Source: Bacillota bacterium
GTDB taxonomy: Bacteria > Bacillota > Clostridia > Christensenellales > CAG-138
Reading direction: 5' to 3'
Assembly (NCBI GenBank): GCA_023458355.1
Contig: JAEWZS010000004.1
Span: 1-13,089, forward strand
DNA: 13,089 bases
Shown here: positions 1-6,081 of the stretch, piece after piece
How the letters are laid out: each line of letters opens with the position of its first letter
Position numbering within the stretch: the first letter of the stretch is position 1
The notes under the pieces: generated by a model
What the model saw: only the letters and a program-made list of their open reading frames with translations
What the model was told of the DNA's origin: nothing
Database searches by the model: none
Program-made: the position numbers and the translations under genes

Positions 1-101
1 GAATAACTTTCAAAAACATCTTTGGCAAAATGATGCCCTAGCGCCTCCGCAATCTGGCTGCGGCAGGAGTTATGGACGCAGATAAATGCGACCTTTATCA
101 T
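1..101 (-). CDS. arsC: Arsenate reductase ArsC, LMW-phosphatase type (N-terminal part; runs off the window)
   Basis: Only the first 33 codons are present. The visible protein begins MIKVAFICVHNSCRSQIAEA, a textbook CX5R phosphate-binding loop (Cys8 to Arg14) followed by SQIAEA, as in thioredoxin-coupled arsenate reductases of the low-molecular-weight tyrosine phosphatase fold. The family reduces arsenate to arsenite in the cytoplasm, with Cys8 as the nucleophile; the later redox cysteines lie outside the window. The ATG at 99-101 follows a good site (GAAGGAG at 108-114, 6-nt spacing) just 14 nt after arsA, so it is the next gene of the same operon. It would supply arsenite to the ArsD/ArsA/ACR3 export machinery encoded upstream. 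A true tyrosine phosphatase is possible from the loop alone, but the VHNSCRSQ wording and the context favour ArsC. Confidence 0.93.
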   Translation of the reverse strand, partial: MIKVAFICVHNSCRSQIAEALGHHFAKDVFESY

Positions 102-115
102 ATGTTTCTCCTTCT

Positions 116-1852
116 TTACAGCGCCAGCAGGCGTTCGCCCTTAATTTGATGAGCGTTCCACGCAATCAGCGCAAATTTGCCATCCGCGTGTTCATCAACC
201 CGGTTTATCCATTCCACCTCGCCGGCCGCTTTTGAGACCAGCATTTGGCTGGTTGTGTTCATTCCATAAAGGGATTGATTGACCACCCACCATTTGGCAG
301 CTATGCCTGCGCGTTTTAGATCACCCTCCAAGCGAAGCGCTTCATAAACGGGAGTTGCTTCCGGTAATGTCACAATAATGACCTCGGTTTCCTCGGACTT
401 CAACCTCGGCAGCAGCCGCCTTACCGATGCGGGAATTTCGCCCTTAGTGCGCTGTATTTCGTGATTGTAGCTTTGCGTAGATTCCAGTAATAGCAGCGTG
501 TGACCGGTAGGCGCGGTGTCGATCACCACTACCTGTTCGTCGGCCTTTTCTACGATTTCCGCAAAAGCACGGAACACGGCAATCTCCTGCGTGCATGGGG
601 AGCGTAAATCTTCCTCCACATAGGCAATGTCTTCATCGCTCATGCCCGACGCACGAGCCATAGAAAGAACTTCGGACTGGTACTTATTCAGCTCCTTGAC
701 TTCATCGATATGGCTCATGGAAACGCCGCTCGTTTCATCCAGGACAAAATTTAAGTGCGCGGCGGGGTCAGTTGTGGTAAGGTGGACTTTCTTTCCCCGT
801 TTGGCAAGTCCCAGTGCGATAGCGGCGGCAACGGTAGTCTTGCCTACGCCACCCTTTCCCATGGTGAAAATGACGCGCTTGCCCTCTACATTAAGTTCAT
901 CTGTCACATCGTTTAGTGAGGGGATGTATGCGGCGTTCAAAGTTTGCGTATGAACGGTCATTCGGTCTGTATGAAACAATGCGCGAATATTATCGAGGCC
1001 CATAACGTTATAAGCCCTTAGAGGGACCATGTAGAGCGAGAATATACGCAGGCCTTCCGGTATCGCGGCAAGAGCCGCTTGCTGCTTTTGGTAAAGACTA
1101 AGTGATAACGCATCGCTGTGTTCCATCAATACGCCGTTTACGACCAGCATTTGATTGTTAACGCTTAATGCAGAAAGCTCGTCGGAAGACCGTTGCGCTT
1201 CCTCAAAAGGTGCGGTTTCAGGGCGGGTGACGAGGATTAGCGTTGTAAGGCTTCCGTCAGCCAGCGTTTCAACCGCATTCTTGTACATGGTTTTCTTACT
1301 TTCCAAGCCTGAAAGCTGCCCTAAGCAGGACGCTCCGTGCGTGCTTTCGCTTATGAAATTACTCCAAGCGGACGGGAGTTGAAGCATCCGTAGGGTATGA
1401 CCGGTAGGCGCGGTATCAAAAATAACATGATCGTATTCCTGCTGCACCTCAGTATCCGTGATGAAGGTAGAAAACTCGTTAAACGCTGCAATTTCAATGG
1501 TGCAAGAACCGGAAAGCTGTTCCTCCATATTGGCGATAACCGACACAGGTAACTTGCCGCGATAAGGAGCAATCACGCTTTCGCGGTACTCTGCTGCGGC
1601 TTTGATGGGGTCGAGGTTCGCCACTATAAGATTCGGAACATCCGGGATAGGCGTCCCCTTGTTGTTAAGCTCTATCGAGAATACATCCTGCAGGTTAGAT
1701 GCAGGATCGGTGCTGATAAGCATTACCCGCTTGCCGCTGTCGGCAAGCGTAACCGCAGTGGCACACGCAACGCTGGTTTTCCCTACGCCGCCCTTACCCG
1801 TAAAAAACAGGTACTTCGTTAAAGGAAGGTTCATGGGTTGAAACAGTTCCAT
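116..1852 (-). CDS. arsA: Arsenite-stimulated efflux ATPase ArsA
   Basis: Soluble ATPase that energises arsenite/antimonite export. The 578-residue protein is a tandem duplication of two ArsA/GET3-type halves. P-loops GKGGVGKTS and GKGGVGKTT lie at residues 19-27 and 332-340, and the DTAPTGHT signature occurs twice, at 146 and 445. Three cysteines match the known metalloid-binding set of E. coli ArsA (Cys113, 172, 422): Cys117 in SGSCTIEIA, Cys176 in GASCLGQ and Cys420 in SPCTQEIA. Length is near the 583 residues of the E. coli protein. I chose the ATG at 1850-1852, which overlaps the arsD stop by one base (TGATG) and has AAGGGAGG 9 nt upstream, over an in-frame TTG one codon earlier. ArsA normally pairs with ArsB, but coupling with ACR3 is also found in ars operons, and ACR3 is the only arsenite carrier here. 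Confidence 0.97.
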   Translation of the reverse strand: MELFQPMNLPLTKYLFFTGKGGVGKTSVACATAVTLADSGKRVMLISTDPASNLQDVFSIELNNKGTPIPDVPNLIVANLDPIKAAAEYRESVIAPYRGKLPVSVIANMEEQLSGSCTIEIAAFNEFSTFITDTEVQQEYDHVIFDTAPTGHTLRMLQLPSAWSNFISESTHGASCLGQLSGLESKKTMYKNAVETLADGSLTTLILVTRPETAPFEEAQRSSDELSALSVNNQMLVVNGVLMEHSDALSLSLYQKQQAALAAIPEGLRIFSLYMVPLRAYNVMGLDNIRALFHTDRMTVHTQTLNAAYIPSLNDVTDELNVEGKRVIFTMGKGGVGKTTVAAAIALGLAKRGKKVHLTTTDPAAHLNFVLDETSGVSMSHIDEVKELNKYQSEVLSMARASGMSDEDIAYVEEDLRSPCTQEIAVFRAFAEIVEKADEQVVVIDTAPTGHTLLLLESTQSYNHEIQRTKGEIPASVRRLLPRLKSEETEVIIVTLPEATPVYEALRLEGDLKRAGIAAKWWVVNQSLYGMNTTSQMLVSKAAGEVEWINRVDEHADGKFALIAWNAHQIKGERLLAL

Positions 1853-2244
1853 CAACAGCAGCCTCCCTTGCAGCCGCAGGCTTTTGAGTTCTTCTTGATC
1901 TTTACTGTCAGGGGCTTACTTTGCTTCTTCAGTATATCCTCGCTAAGATCGAGAAGCTTTACAAATTCCTCGTTGGTTGGGTATCTTCCCGCAATGATAA
2001 TCTCACCGTCGACCGTCACCGCCGGCAGGCCTTCCGGTCCTTTTTCGTTGATATAGGCATTGATGGTTTGGTCGGTGATGAACTCCATCGGTGCACTGTT
2101 GAGGTTGAAGCGATCAACCGTAATACCATGCTTTTTCAATGTATCAAGTGCCGCGGACATACGAATAAGCTCCGGGTCTACACCTACGCCGCAGAGACCG
2201 GTAGGACAGCACATGGCAGGTTCAAATATCTTCATTTTCTTCAT
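1852..2244 (-). CDS. arsD: Arsenic metallochaperone ArsD
   Basis: ArsD hands As(III)/Sb(III) to ArsA and stimulates its ATPase activity. The 130-residue protein has a thioredoxin-like fold pattern and the essential N-terminal metal site Cys12, Cys13 and Cys18 (motif CCPTGLC). A second Cys cluster ends the protein: Cys123, Cys125, Cys129 and Cys130 in CGCKGGCC, as in longer ArsD proteins. ATG at 2242-2244 is preceded by AGGAG at 9-nt spacing. It follows the acetyltransferase gene by 19 nt, and its stop overlaps the arsA start, consistent with translational coupling of chaperone and ATPase. Confidence 0.96.
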   Translation of the reverse strand: MKKMKIFEPAMCCPTGLCGVGVDPELIRMSAALDTLKKHGITVDRFNLNSAPMEFITDQTINAYINEKGPEGLPAVTVDGEIIIAGRYPTNEEFVKLLDLSEDILKKQSKPLTVKIKKNSKACGCKGGCC

Positions 2245-2263
2245 AATAGATTACTCCTTTTTA

Positions 2264-2755
2264 CTAAATTAAATTGTTCCTTCGTTCCATGAGGACAGTA
2301 TTACGCCACAGTCCAAAGCGGTCTTTTCCAATGCGTTCACGAAATCCTACAAGGCGGAACCCGCATTTTTCATGTAGATGAATACTAGCGGTGTTGTCAT
2401 CCATAATTCCTGACTGCAGTGTCCAAATGCCGTCCTTTTCAGACTGCTCCGACAGATAGTTTAATAACTGCGTTCCTGCCTTCTTGCCTTTGTAGAAATC
2501 ATGAATATAGATGCTGACTTCCGCTACACCACGATATACACTGCGGCTTGATACAGGTGCTAAGGCCGCCCATCCCGCTATGGCATTGCCATCGGTTATC
2601 ACAAAACGGCATTCCTTCCTATGCGACCGGTCAAACTCATCATAAGTAGGACACTGCGTTTCAAAGGTTGCCAGGTTTGTATCCATTCCCTGTTGATAGA
2701 TTTTGCCGACTTGCTCCCAATCGTCTTTATGCATTGCTCTAATTTGATACGCCAT
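2264..2755 (-). CDS. arsN1: GNAT acetyltransferase, ArsN1-like (arsinothricin/phosphinothricin type)
   Basis: A 163-residue acetyl-CoA-dependent N-acetyltransferase of the GNAT fold. Visible features in order: an IRAMHKDDWEQV opening strand-helix; TNLATFET (residues 27-33), typical of the phosphinothricin acetyltransferase branch; VAEVSIYI followed by the acetyl-CoA loop around residues 88-96 (FYKGKKAGT); and GIWTLQSGI (109-117) with HEKCGFRLVGFRERIG. This wording is shared with ArsN1 proteins, which acetylate the antibiotic arsinothricin and commonly occur in ars operons. That assignment is by family resemblance plus context; a generic phosphinothricin-like acetyltransferase is the alternative. 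ATG at 2753-2755 was preferred to an upstream in-frame TTG at 2762-2764. The gene overlaps the acr3 end by 17 nt, and no strong ribosome binding site is seen, so translation is probably coupled. Confidence 0.85.
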   Translation of the reverse strand: MAYQIRAMHKDDWEQVGKIYQQGMDTNLATFETQCPTYDEFDRSHRKECRFVITDGNAIAGWAALAPVSSRSVYRGVAEVSIYIHDFYKGKKAGTQLLNYLSEQSEKDGIWTLQSGIMDDNTASIHLHEKCGFRLVGFRERIGKDRFGLWRNTVLMERRNNLI

Positions 2756-3800
2756 TTTTATCAAACCACTTTCTTGTCCTGTTTATAAATCTCACCAACA
2801 AAAGCATGACGGGAACCTCAGTCAAAACACCCACAGTACAGGCAAGTACCACAGGAGAATCAGGGCCGAATAGTGCTATAGCCACCGCCACTGCCAACTC
2901 AAAAAAGTCCGATGCTGCAATTAAGGAGGCCGGAGCAGCTATGTTGTGCGGCTGCTTCGTCCATTTGCATAAAAGATAGGTGAAATTGGCGGAGATTACA
3001 TTTTGCAGGATCAGCGGTACCGCGATCAGCAAAACATAGAACGGCTGTTCCAAGATAATGTCCCCTTGGAAGGAGAAGATGATGACCAAGGTAAGAAGCA
3101 GCCCCAAGGTCGTGATACCGTTAAACTTAGGGACAAACTTTTCGCTGAAATACGTCTCTCCCTTACTCTTAATCATTAGGTAACGCGTGAGCGCACCGCC
3201 CGCCAACGGTACAACGACAAACAGGATGATGGAAAAAACGAGCGTATCCCAAGGGATCGATACACCGTTAACCCCCAACAATAACTGCACAAGCGGCACA
3301 AACAGAACGAGAATTAACAAGTCGTTGACCGCAACCTGAACGAGCGTATGTGCAGGGTCACCCTTTGTTAAATGGCTCCATACGAACACCATCGCTGTAC
3401 ATGGCGCTACGCCCAGCAATACGGCACCCGTAACGAAATCCTGCGCCAAATCCACCGGGATGAAGGATTGGAAAATGACCTTAAAAAACAGAGTCGCGAG
3501 AGCGAACATTAAAAAAGGTTTAATCAGCCAACTGCTGCCGCTCGAGATGAGTATACCCGAAGAATGCTTCCCCACGTTCTTAATGGATTGAAAATCTATC
3601 TTCATCATCATGGGATAAATCATAACCCAAATGAGGACAGCAATCGGTAGGTTTTGGCCTGCATATTGGAGCTTTTCCAAAAACGCCGGGATGCCGGGCA
3701 GAAACTTGCCGATTAAGATACCCGCCGCCATGCACAGAAGCACCCAAATGCTCAGGTACTTTTCAAAAAAACCGATACCTTGCGTTTTTTTCTCGCTCAT
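2739..3800 (-). CDS. acr3: Arsenite efflux transporter ACR3
   Basis: Inner-membrane arsenite carrier of the ACR3 (bile/arsenite/riboflavin transporter) family, 353 residues with about ten hydrophobic segments. The diagnostic segment GVAPCTAMVFVWS carries the conserved Cys133 (the functionally required Cys in characterised ACR3 proteins). It is followed by GDPAHTLVQVAVNDLLIL, and near the C-terminus by TEVPVML with the conserved Glu328. ATG at 3798-3800 was chosen because AAGGAG lies 8 nt upstream; an in-frame GTG three codons earlier overlaps that site. It begins 19 nt after hgcB, so the arsenite pump and the mercury-methylation pair are expected on one transcript. The transporter may be energised by ArsA/ArsD from the same operon. 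Confidence 0.97.
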   Translation of the reverse strand: MSEKKTQGIGFFEKYLSIWVLLCMAAGILIGKFLPGIPAFLEKLQYAGQNLPIAVLIWVMIYPMMMKIDFQSIKNVGKHSSGILISSGSSWLIKPFLMFALATLFFKVIFQSFIPVDLAQDFVTGAVLLGVAPCTAMVFVWSHLTKGDPAHTLVQVAVNDLLILVLFVPLVQLLLGVNGVSIPWDTLVFSIILFVVVPLAGGALTRYLMIKSKGETYFSEKFVPKFNGITTLGLLLTLVIIFSFQGDIILEQPFYVLLIAVPLILQNVISANFTYLLCKWTKQPHNIAAPASLIAASDFFELAVAVAIALFGPDSPVVLACTVGVLTEVPVMLLLVRFINRTRKWFDKNGVSN

Positions 3801-3819
3801 CTTCTTCACTCCTTATATT

Positions 3820-4113
3820 TCAGCAACAGCTTCCGCTATCCGAACAATCGCAGCTCGGTTCGCTCCCTCTTAGCCACCCAACAATCACTGCGTATGCGCA
3901 TCCAACACCGGCGTCAACTTTAATTGCATTGGCGGGGCAATTTTTCGCGCATGCACCGCACTCCATGCAGAGATCTTTCTCAAATATGCTCGCTTTTCTA
4001 TCAACCATTTTGAGCACCCTGTGCGGGCAAACCTCCACGCATTTTCCGCAGCCGATGCATTTTTCGCTCTCTAATTGAAGCGTAGCAACATTCTTTAAGT
4101 ATTTGTGTTTCAT
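3820..4113 (-). CDS. hgcB: Mercury methylation ferredoxin HgcB
   Basis: A 97-residue ferredoxin, the obligate partner of HgcA. It is thought to reduce the corrinoid of HgcA and to deliver Hg(II). Two complete 4Fe-4S motifs are visible: Cys19/22/25/29 (CIGCGKCVEVCP) and Cys49/52/55/59 (CMECGACAKNCP). HgcB-specific features follow: GVGCA with Cys72, matching the extra cysteine shown to matter in the Desulfovibrio-type protein, and a C-terminal tail ending CDCSDSGSCC with the vicinal pair Cys96-Cys97. An ordinary 2[4Fe-4S] ferredoxin would lack GVGC and the tail. ATG at 4111-4113 follows GGGAGG at 4-nt spacing, 12 nt downstream of hgcA, the standard hgcAB arrangement. Acr3 follows after 19 nt. 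Confidence 0.96.
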   Translation of the reverse strand: MKHKYLKNVATLQLESEKCIGCGKCVEVCPHRVLKMVDRKASIFEKDLCMECGACAKNCPANAIKVDAGVGCAYAVIVGWLRGSEPSCDCSDSGSCC

Positions 4114-4125
4114 AATGCCTCCCGA

Positions 4126-5220
4126 TTAACCCAACAAGCTCTTGATGAGCAGCAGTACGATACCTGCTGCGGACGAAAGCAAAACAAGAGGTACAGCTAC
4201 TTTCATTTCCTTAATTACACCGGAAAAGGAAGTATAGGTTGACGAGCCTGTGAAATTCATCGCCAAAAATGCCGATAATGACGGCAGTACCAACAAATAA
4301 CCTATGGCAAGAAGTAAAGAGTCAGCCGATAACCACCCTTTTAGCAAAACAAACCCGACCGTCCAAATAAGTCCCATCAAATAGCCCTTCCATGCAAACG
4401 CCCTGCCGGGAATATAGGGAAGGAACGCAGGGGTTATGACGGCTCCCGTCAGGACAGCACCCGCATATGCAATCAAGTCCGAAAGTCCGAATGGTCTTAC
4501 CGCGAACAGGTTAATTAAAAACAGCACACCTAAAACGATGAGCGAGGTCTTCGCTGATGCCATAAGCTCCACAGGCGTTAGTTTAAGCCTATCGAGCATA
4601 GTAAAGCGCACGGTACGCATTTCTTCCGTCGCCTGAAAGCCGGAGTTTAGGAATGCTTTTATATCTTTTGCCCGTATAGGTCCGTAAACTACGGTAAATC
4701 CGGTTCGTTTCGTAACAGCATGTGCACTCACGCCGGATGCGCCTAACTGCGGCAAAATCAAAGTTCTATGCGAAACGATTCCGCTTAGTTTTATTTTCAA
4801 TATGCGGCGTATCAACTCACTTGTTCCGAAAGTGCCCTTCCCCGCCGCACACCATACGTTTATGCCTTTGGTATCGAGTATCAGTATCCAGCAATGTAAG
4901 TTAGAAAGCTCTTTTCTTAATGTATCAAACGTGAGTTTGTAATTCGCGCCGACAAGCACGGGCGATGCATGGTCGGGGGTACCGACAGCATATAACCCCG
5001 GGTTGATTTTATAATTTGAACGCCCAAACCCCAGGCGTACTTTTAATGCTCCGAGCGTATCCTTTAAACGAAGCTCCGTGGAAACTGCAGGTACGGTTCC
5101 TTGCAAGGTGCGAACCTCGCCAACTACCCATCTATCCTTTTTACTATATGGCGTTATAAGGTCCGTTGTACAGCAGCCGCCGTCCGAACAGCAGCAGGGG
5201 TTTGTCTCATTCATTTTCAT
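4126..5220 (-). CDS. hgcA: Mercury methyltransferase corrinoid protein HgcA
   Basis: Corrinoid membrane protein that transfers a methyl group to Hg(II), making methylmercury. In the 364-residue protein the soluble corrinoid-binding domain (about residues 40-200) contains the HgcA-diagnostic cap-helix motif NVWCAAGK at 121-128, with Cys124 as the proposed lower-axial Co ligand, then GTFGTSELIRR, LILPQLGASGVSAH and VVYGPIRA. Five hydrophobic segments follow (about 224-244, 249-270, 279-297, 301-320, 341-362), with the conserved NFTGSSTYTS segment at 322-331. CdhD-type corrinoid proteins share the fold but lack the five-helix C-terminus. An unusual Cys-rich N-terminus (CCC at 9-11, CC at 16-17) precedes the fold. 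ATG at 5218-5220 has AAGGG 5 nt upstream and overlaps arsR by 14 nt; an in-frame TTG at 5281-5283 was rejected. Translation is probably coupled to arsR. Confidence 0.96.
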   Translation of the reverse strand: MKMNETNPCCCSDGGCCTTDLITPYSKKDRWVVGEVRTLQGTVPAVSTELRLKDTLGALKVRLGFGRSNYKINPGLYAVGTPDHASPVLVGANYKLTFDTLRKELSNLHCWILILDTKGINVWCAAGKGTFGTSELIRRILKIKLSGIVSHRTLILPQLGASGVSAHAVTKRTGFTVVYGPIRAKDIKAFLNSGFQATEEMRTVRFTMLDRLKLTPVELMASAKTSLIVLGVLFLINLFAVRPFGLSDLIAYAGAVLTGAVITPAFLPYIPGRAFAWKGYLMGLIWTVGFVLLKGWLSADSLLLAIGYLLVLPSLSAFLAMNFTGSSTYTSFSGVIKEMKVAVPLVLLSSAAGIVLLLIKSLLG

Positions 5221-5536
5221 TACATCCCTTGCAGCAGATTTCTTTACATATGCAATTTTCTTTGTCGGATGTGATGTGGTCAAAAAAAGCTCTTGCTTTT
5301 TGAATGGTATCCTCTACCAACGAATAATACGTCCATTTACCTTCCTGCCTGCCTTTAACAAGCCCACATGCGCATAAAATCTTCATATGGTGGGACAGCG
5401 TGGATTGAGACATATCGAATTTCTCCAAAATATTGCAGGCACAAAGCTCCCCACAAGAAAGCATATCCACAATCATCGCCCTCTTAGGATCACCCAGCGC
5501 TTTAAACACTTTCGTGTTCTCAATGTAATAGTCCAT
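5207..5536 (-). CDS. arsR: ArsR arsenite-responsive repressor
   Basis: First gene of the ars-hgc operon. The 109-residue winged-helix ArsR/SmtB protein should repress the operon and release DNA on binding As(III)/Sb(III). ELCACNILEKF places Cys32 and Cys34 in the alpha-3 metal site, the E. coli ArsR type (ELCVCDL). The recognition helix MSQSTLSHHMKIL follows at residues 42-54. Two further cysteines (55 and 57, CACG) follow the recognition helix. The tail is cysteine-rich: CICKEICCKGC at 95-105. ATG at 5534-5536 follows TGAGG at 7-nt spacing. The promoter immediately upstream has an inverted repeat over its -10 box. The Cys32/34 site predicts arsenite or antimonite as inducer; whether the extra tail cysteines widen the response to mercury is unknown. 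Confidence 0.95.
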   Translation of the reverse strand: MDYYIENTKVFKALGDPKRAMIVDMLSCGELCACNILEKFDMSQSTLSHHMKILCACGLVKGRQEGKWTYYSLVEDTIQKARAFFDHITSDKENCICKEICCKGCNENE

Positions 5537-5559
5537 TTCCGTACCTCAAATCTAACAAC

Positions 5560-5600
5560 TTCGATATGACCAGTATATTCTTCATATCGAAAATCGTCAA
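5560..5600 (-). promoter_or_regulatory. ars-hgc operon promoter with ArsR operator
   Basis: On the minus strand a sigma-70/A promoter reads TTGACG (5600-5595), 17-nt spacer, TATACT (5577-5572). A perfect 9-bp inverted repeat, TTCGATATG and CATATCGAA, occupies 5583-5591 and 5560-5568, separated by 14 nt. One arm lies in the -35/-10 spacer and the other just downstream of the -10 box, so a bound dimer would block polymerase. It lies 24 nt upstream of arsR and is the likely autoregulatory operator for that gene and everything behind it, including hgcAB. Confidence 0.82.
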
Positions 5601-5657
5601 TATGATTTTGCGTGTCAGTGTCACGATACTCTCTGACAGAAATTTCCAAAAATGCTA

Positions 5658-5686
5658 TTGACCTCATCGTAATAAAGCGATATAAT
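5658..5686 (+). promoter_or_regulatory. Promoter of the second ArsR-family gene and permease
   Basis: TTGACC at 5658-5663, a 17-nt spacer and a perfect TATAAT at 5681-5686 give a near-consensus sigma-70/A promoter. It points away from the ars-hgc promoter. The two promoters share the intergenic region but do not overlap. An operator begins at the very next base. Confidence 0.85.
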
Positions 5687-5708
5687 CACATCGTATAATT
5701 ACGATGTG
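5687..5708 (+). promoter_or_regulatory. Operator of the second ArsR-family regulator
   Basis: Perfect inverted repeat CACATCGTA - TAAT - TACGATGTG directly after the -10 box and covering the expected transcription start. Its edge touches the GAGG ribosome binding site (5708-5711). The core ATCGTA-N4-TACGAT recurs at 6044-6059 in front of the permease gene, and a half-site-like CATCGTA lies in the promoter spacer at 5665-5671. This supports recognition by the regulator encoded at 5720. Confidence 0.82.
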
Positions 5709-5719
5709 AGGTAAACCGA

Positions 5720-6025
5720 ATGGACATCTCGAAGATTTGCAACGCGCTTGGCAACGAAACCCGCTATCAGATCGTCAAAGCGCTTAAGAACCGCTCAATC
5801 GGTACATGCTGCGGCAAAATCCAGTACTTTGAAGGTGCCGTCAGTGTGGCAGACGTGGTCGCTACCACTCGTTTGGCGCAGTCCACCGTTTCACAGCATC
5901 TATCGGTACTTGAGCAAGCCGGGCTCATCATACGTGAAAAACGCAGCCCCTGGACTTGTTTCTTCCTCAACAAAACTCTGTTAGAAGAGTTTGCCCGCGC
6001 GTTTCAAACGGAACTCGTAGACTAA
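5720..6025 (+). CDS. ArsR/SmtB-family metalloregulator (second, distinct type)
   Basis: A 101-residue winged-helix regulator. The fold is recognisable from ALGNETRYQIVKAL (9-22), the recognition helix LAQSTVSQHLSVLEQAGLI (52-70) and the wing around residues 72-82. It differs from the other ArsR: there is no ELCxC site. It has instead a vicinal Cys30-Cys31 (GTCCGK), plus Cys7 and Cys80, so its inducer may differ from arsenite or the metal site may be built differently. ATG at 5720-5722 follows GAGG at 8-nt spacing. Its promoter carries a perfect operator, and the same operator core lies between this gene and the permease, so it probably controls both itself and the permease. It is divergently oriented from the ars-hgc operon. 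Confidence 0.9.
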   Translation: MDISKICNALGNETRYQIVKALKNRSIGTCCGKIQYFEGAVSVADVVATTRLAQSTVSQHLSVLEQAGLIIREKRSPWTCFFLNKTLLEEFARAFQTELVD

Positions 6026-6042
6026 ATTTTTTTAAGCATTTG

Positions 6043-6060
6043 TATCGTATAAATACGATA
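6043..6060 (+). promoter_or_regulatory. Second operator copy, in front of the permease
   Basis: Perfect inverted repeat TATCGTA - TAAA - TACGATA, sharing the ATCGTA-N4-TACGAT core with the operator at 5687-5708. It lies between the regulator stop (6025) and the permease start (6082). A TATAAA at 6048-6053 inside it could be a -10 box, but no good -35 is seen, so an internal promoter is only possible. Confidence 0.7.
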
Positions 6061-6081
6061 TGTAGAAGGGGGTTATATCTC

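Noticed and set aside
627..1841. Several plus-strand reading frames opposite arsA
   Set aside because: They are shadows of the strongly supported arsA coding strand; no start signals or motifs.
4126..5220. Assignment of hgcA as a CdhD-type corrinoid protein of the acetyl-CoA pathway
   Set aside because: The five C-terminal membrane segments, NFTGSST segment, NVWCAAGK cap helix and adjacent HgcB point to HgcA.
5221..5283. Longer HgcA reading frame starting at TTG 5283
   Set aside because: The added 21 residues are only the overlapped arsR C-terminal region in another frame, without a ribosome binding site; ATG 5220 has AAGGG at good spacing.
5613..5638. Inverted repeat TGTCAG-N14-CTGACA between the divergent promoters
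   Set aside because: Only 6-bp arms, no link to either promoter core; it may be chance, though the N14 spacing equals that of the ars operator.
5956..6081. Longer permease reading frame starting inside the second regulator gene
   Set aside because: The extra 42 residues are basic and not permease-like and overlap arsR-type coding; ATG 6082 has a strong ribosome binding site.
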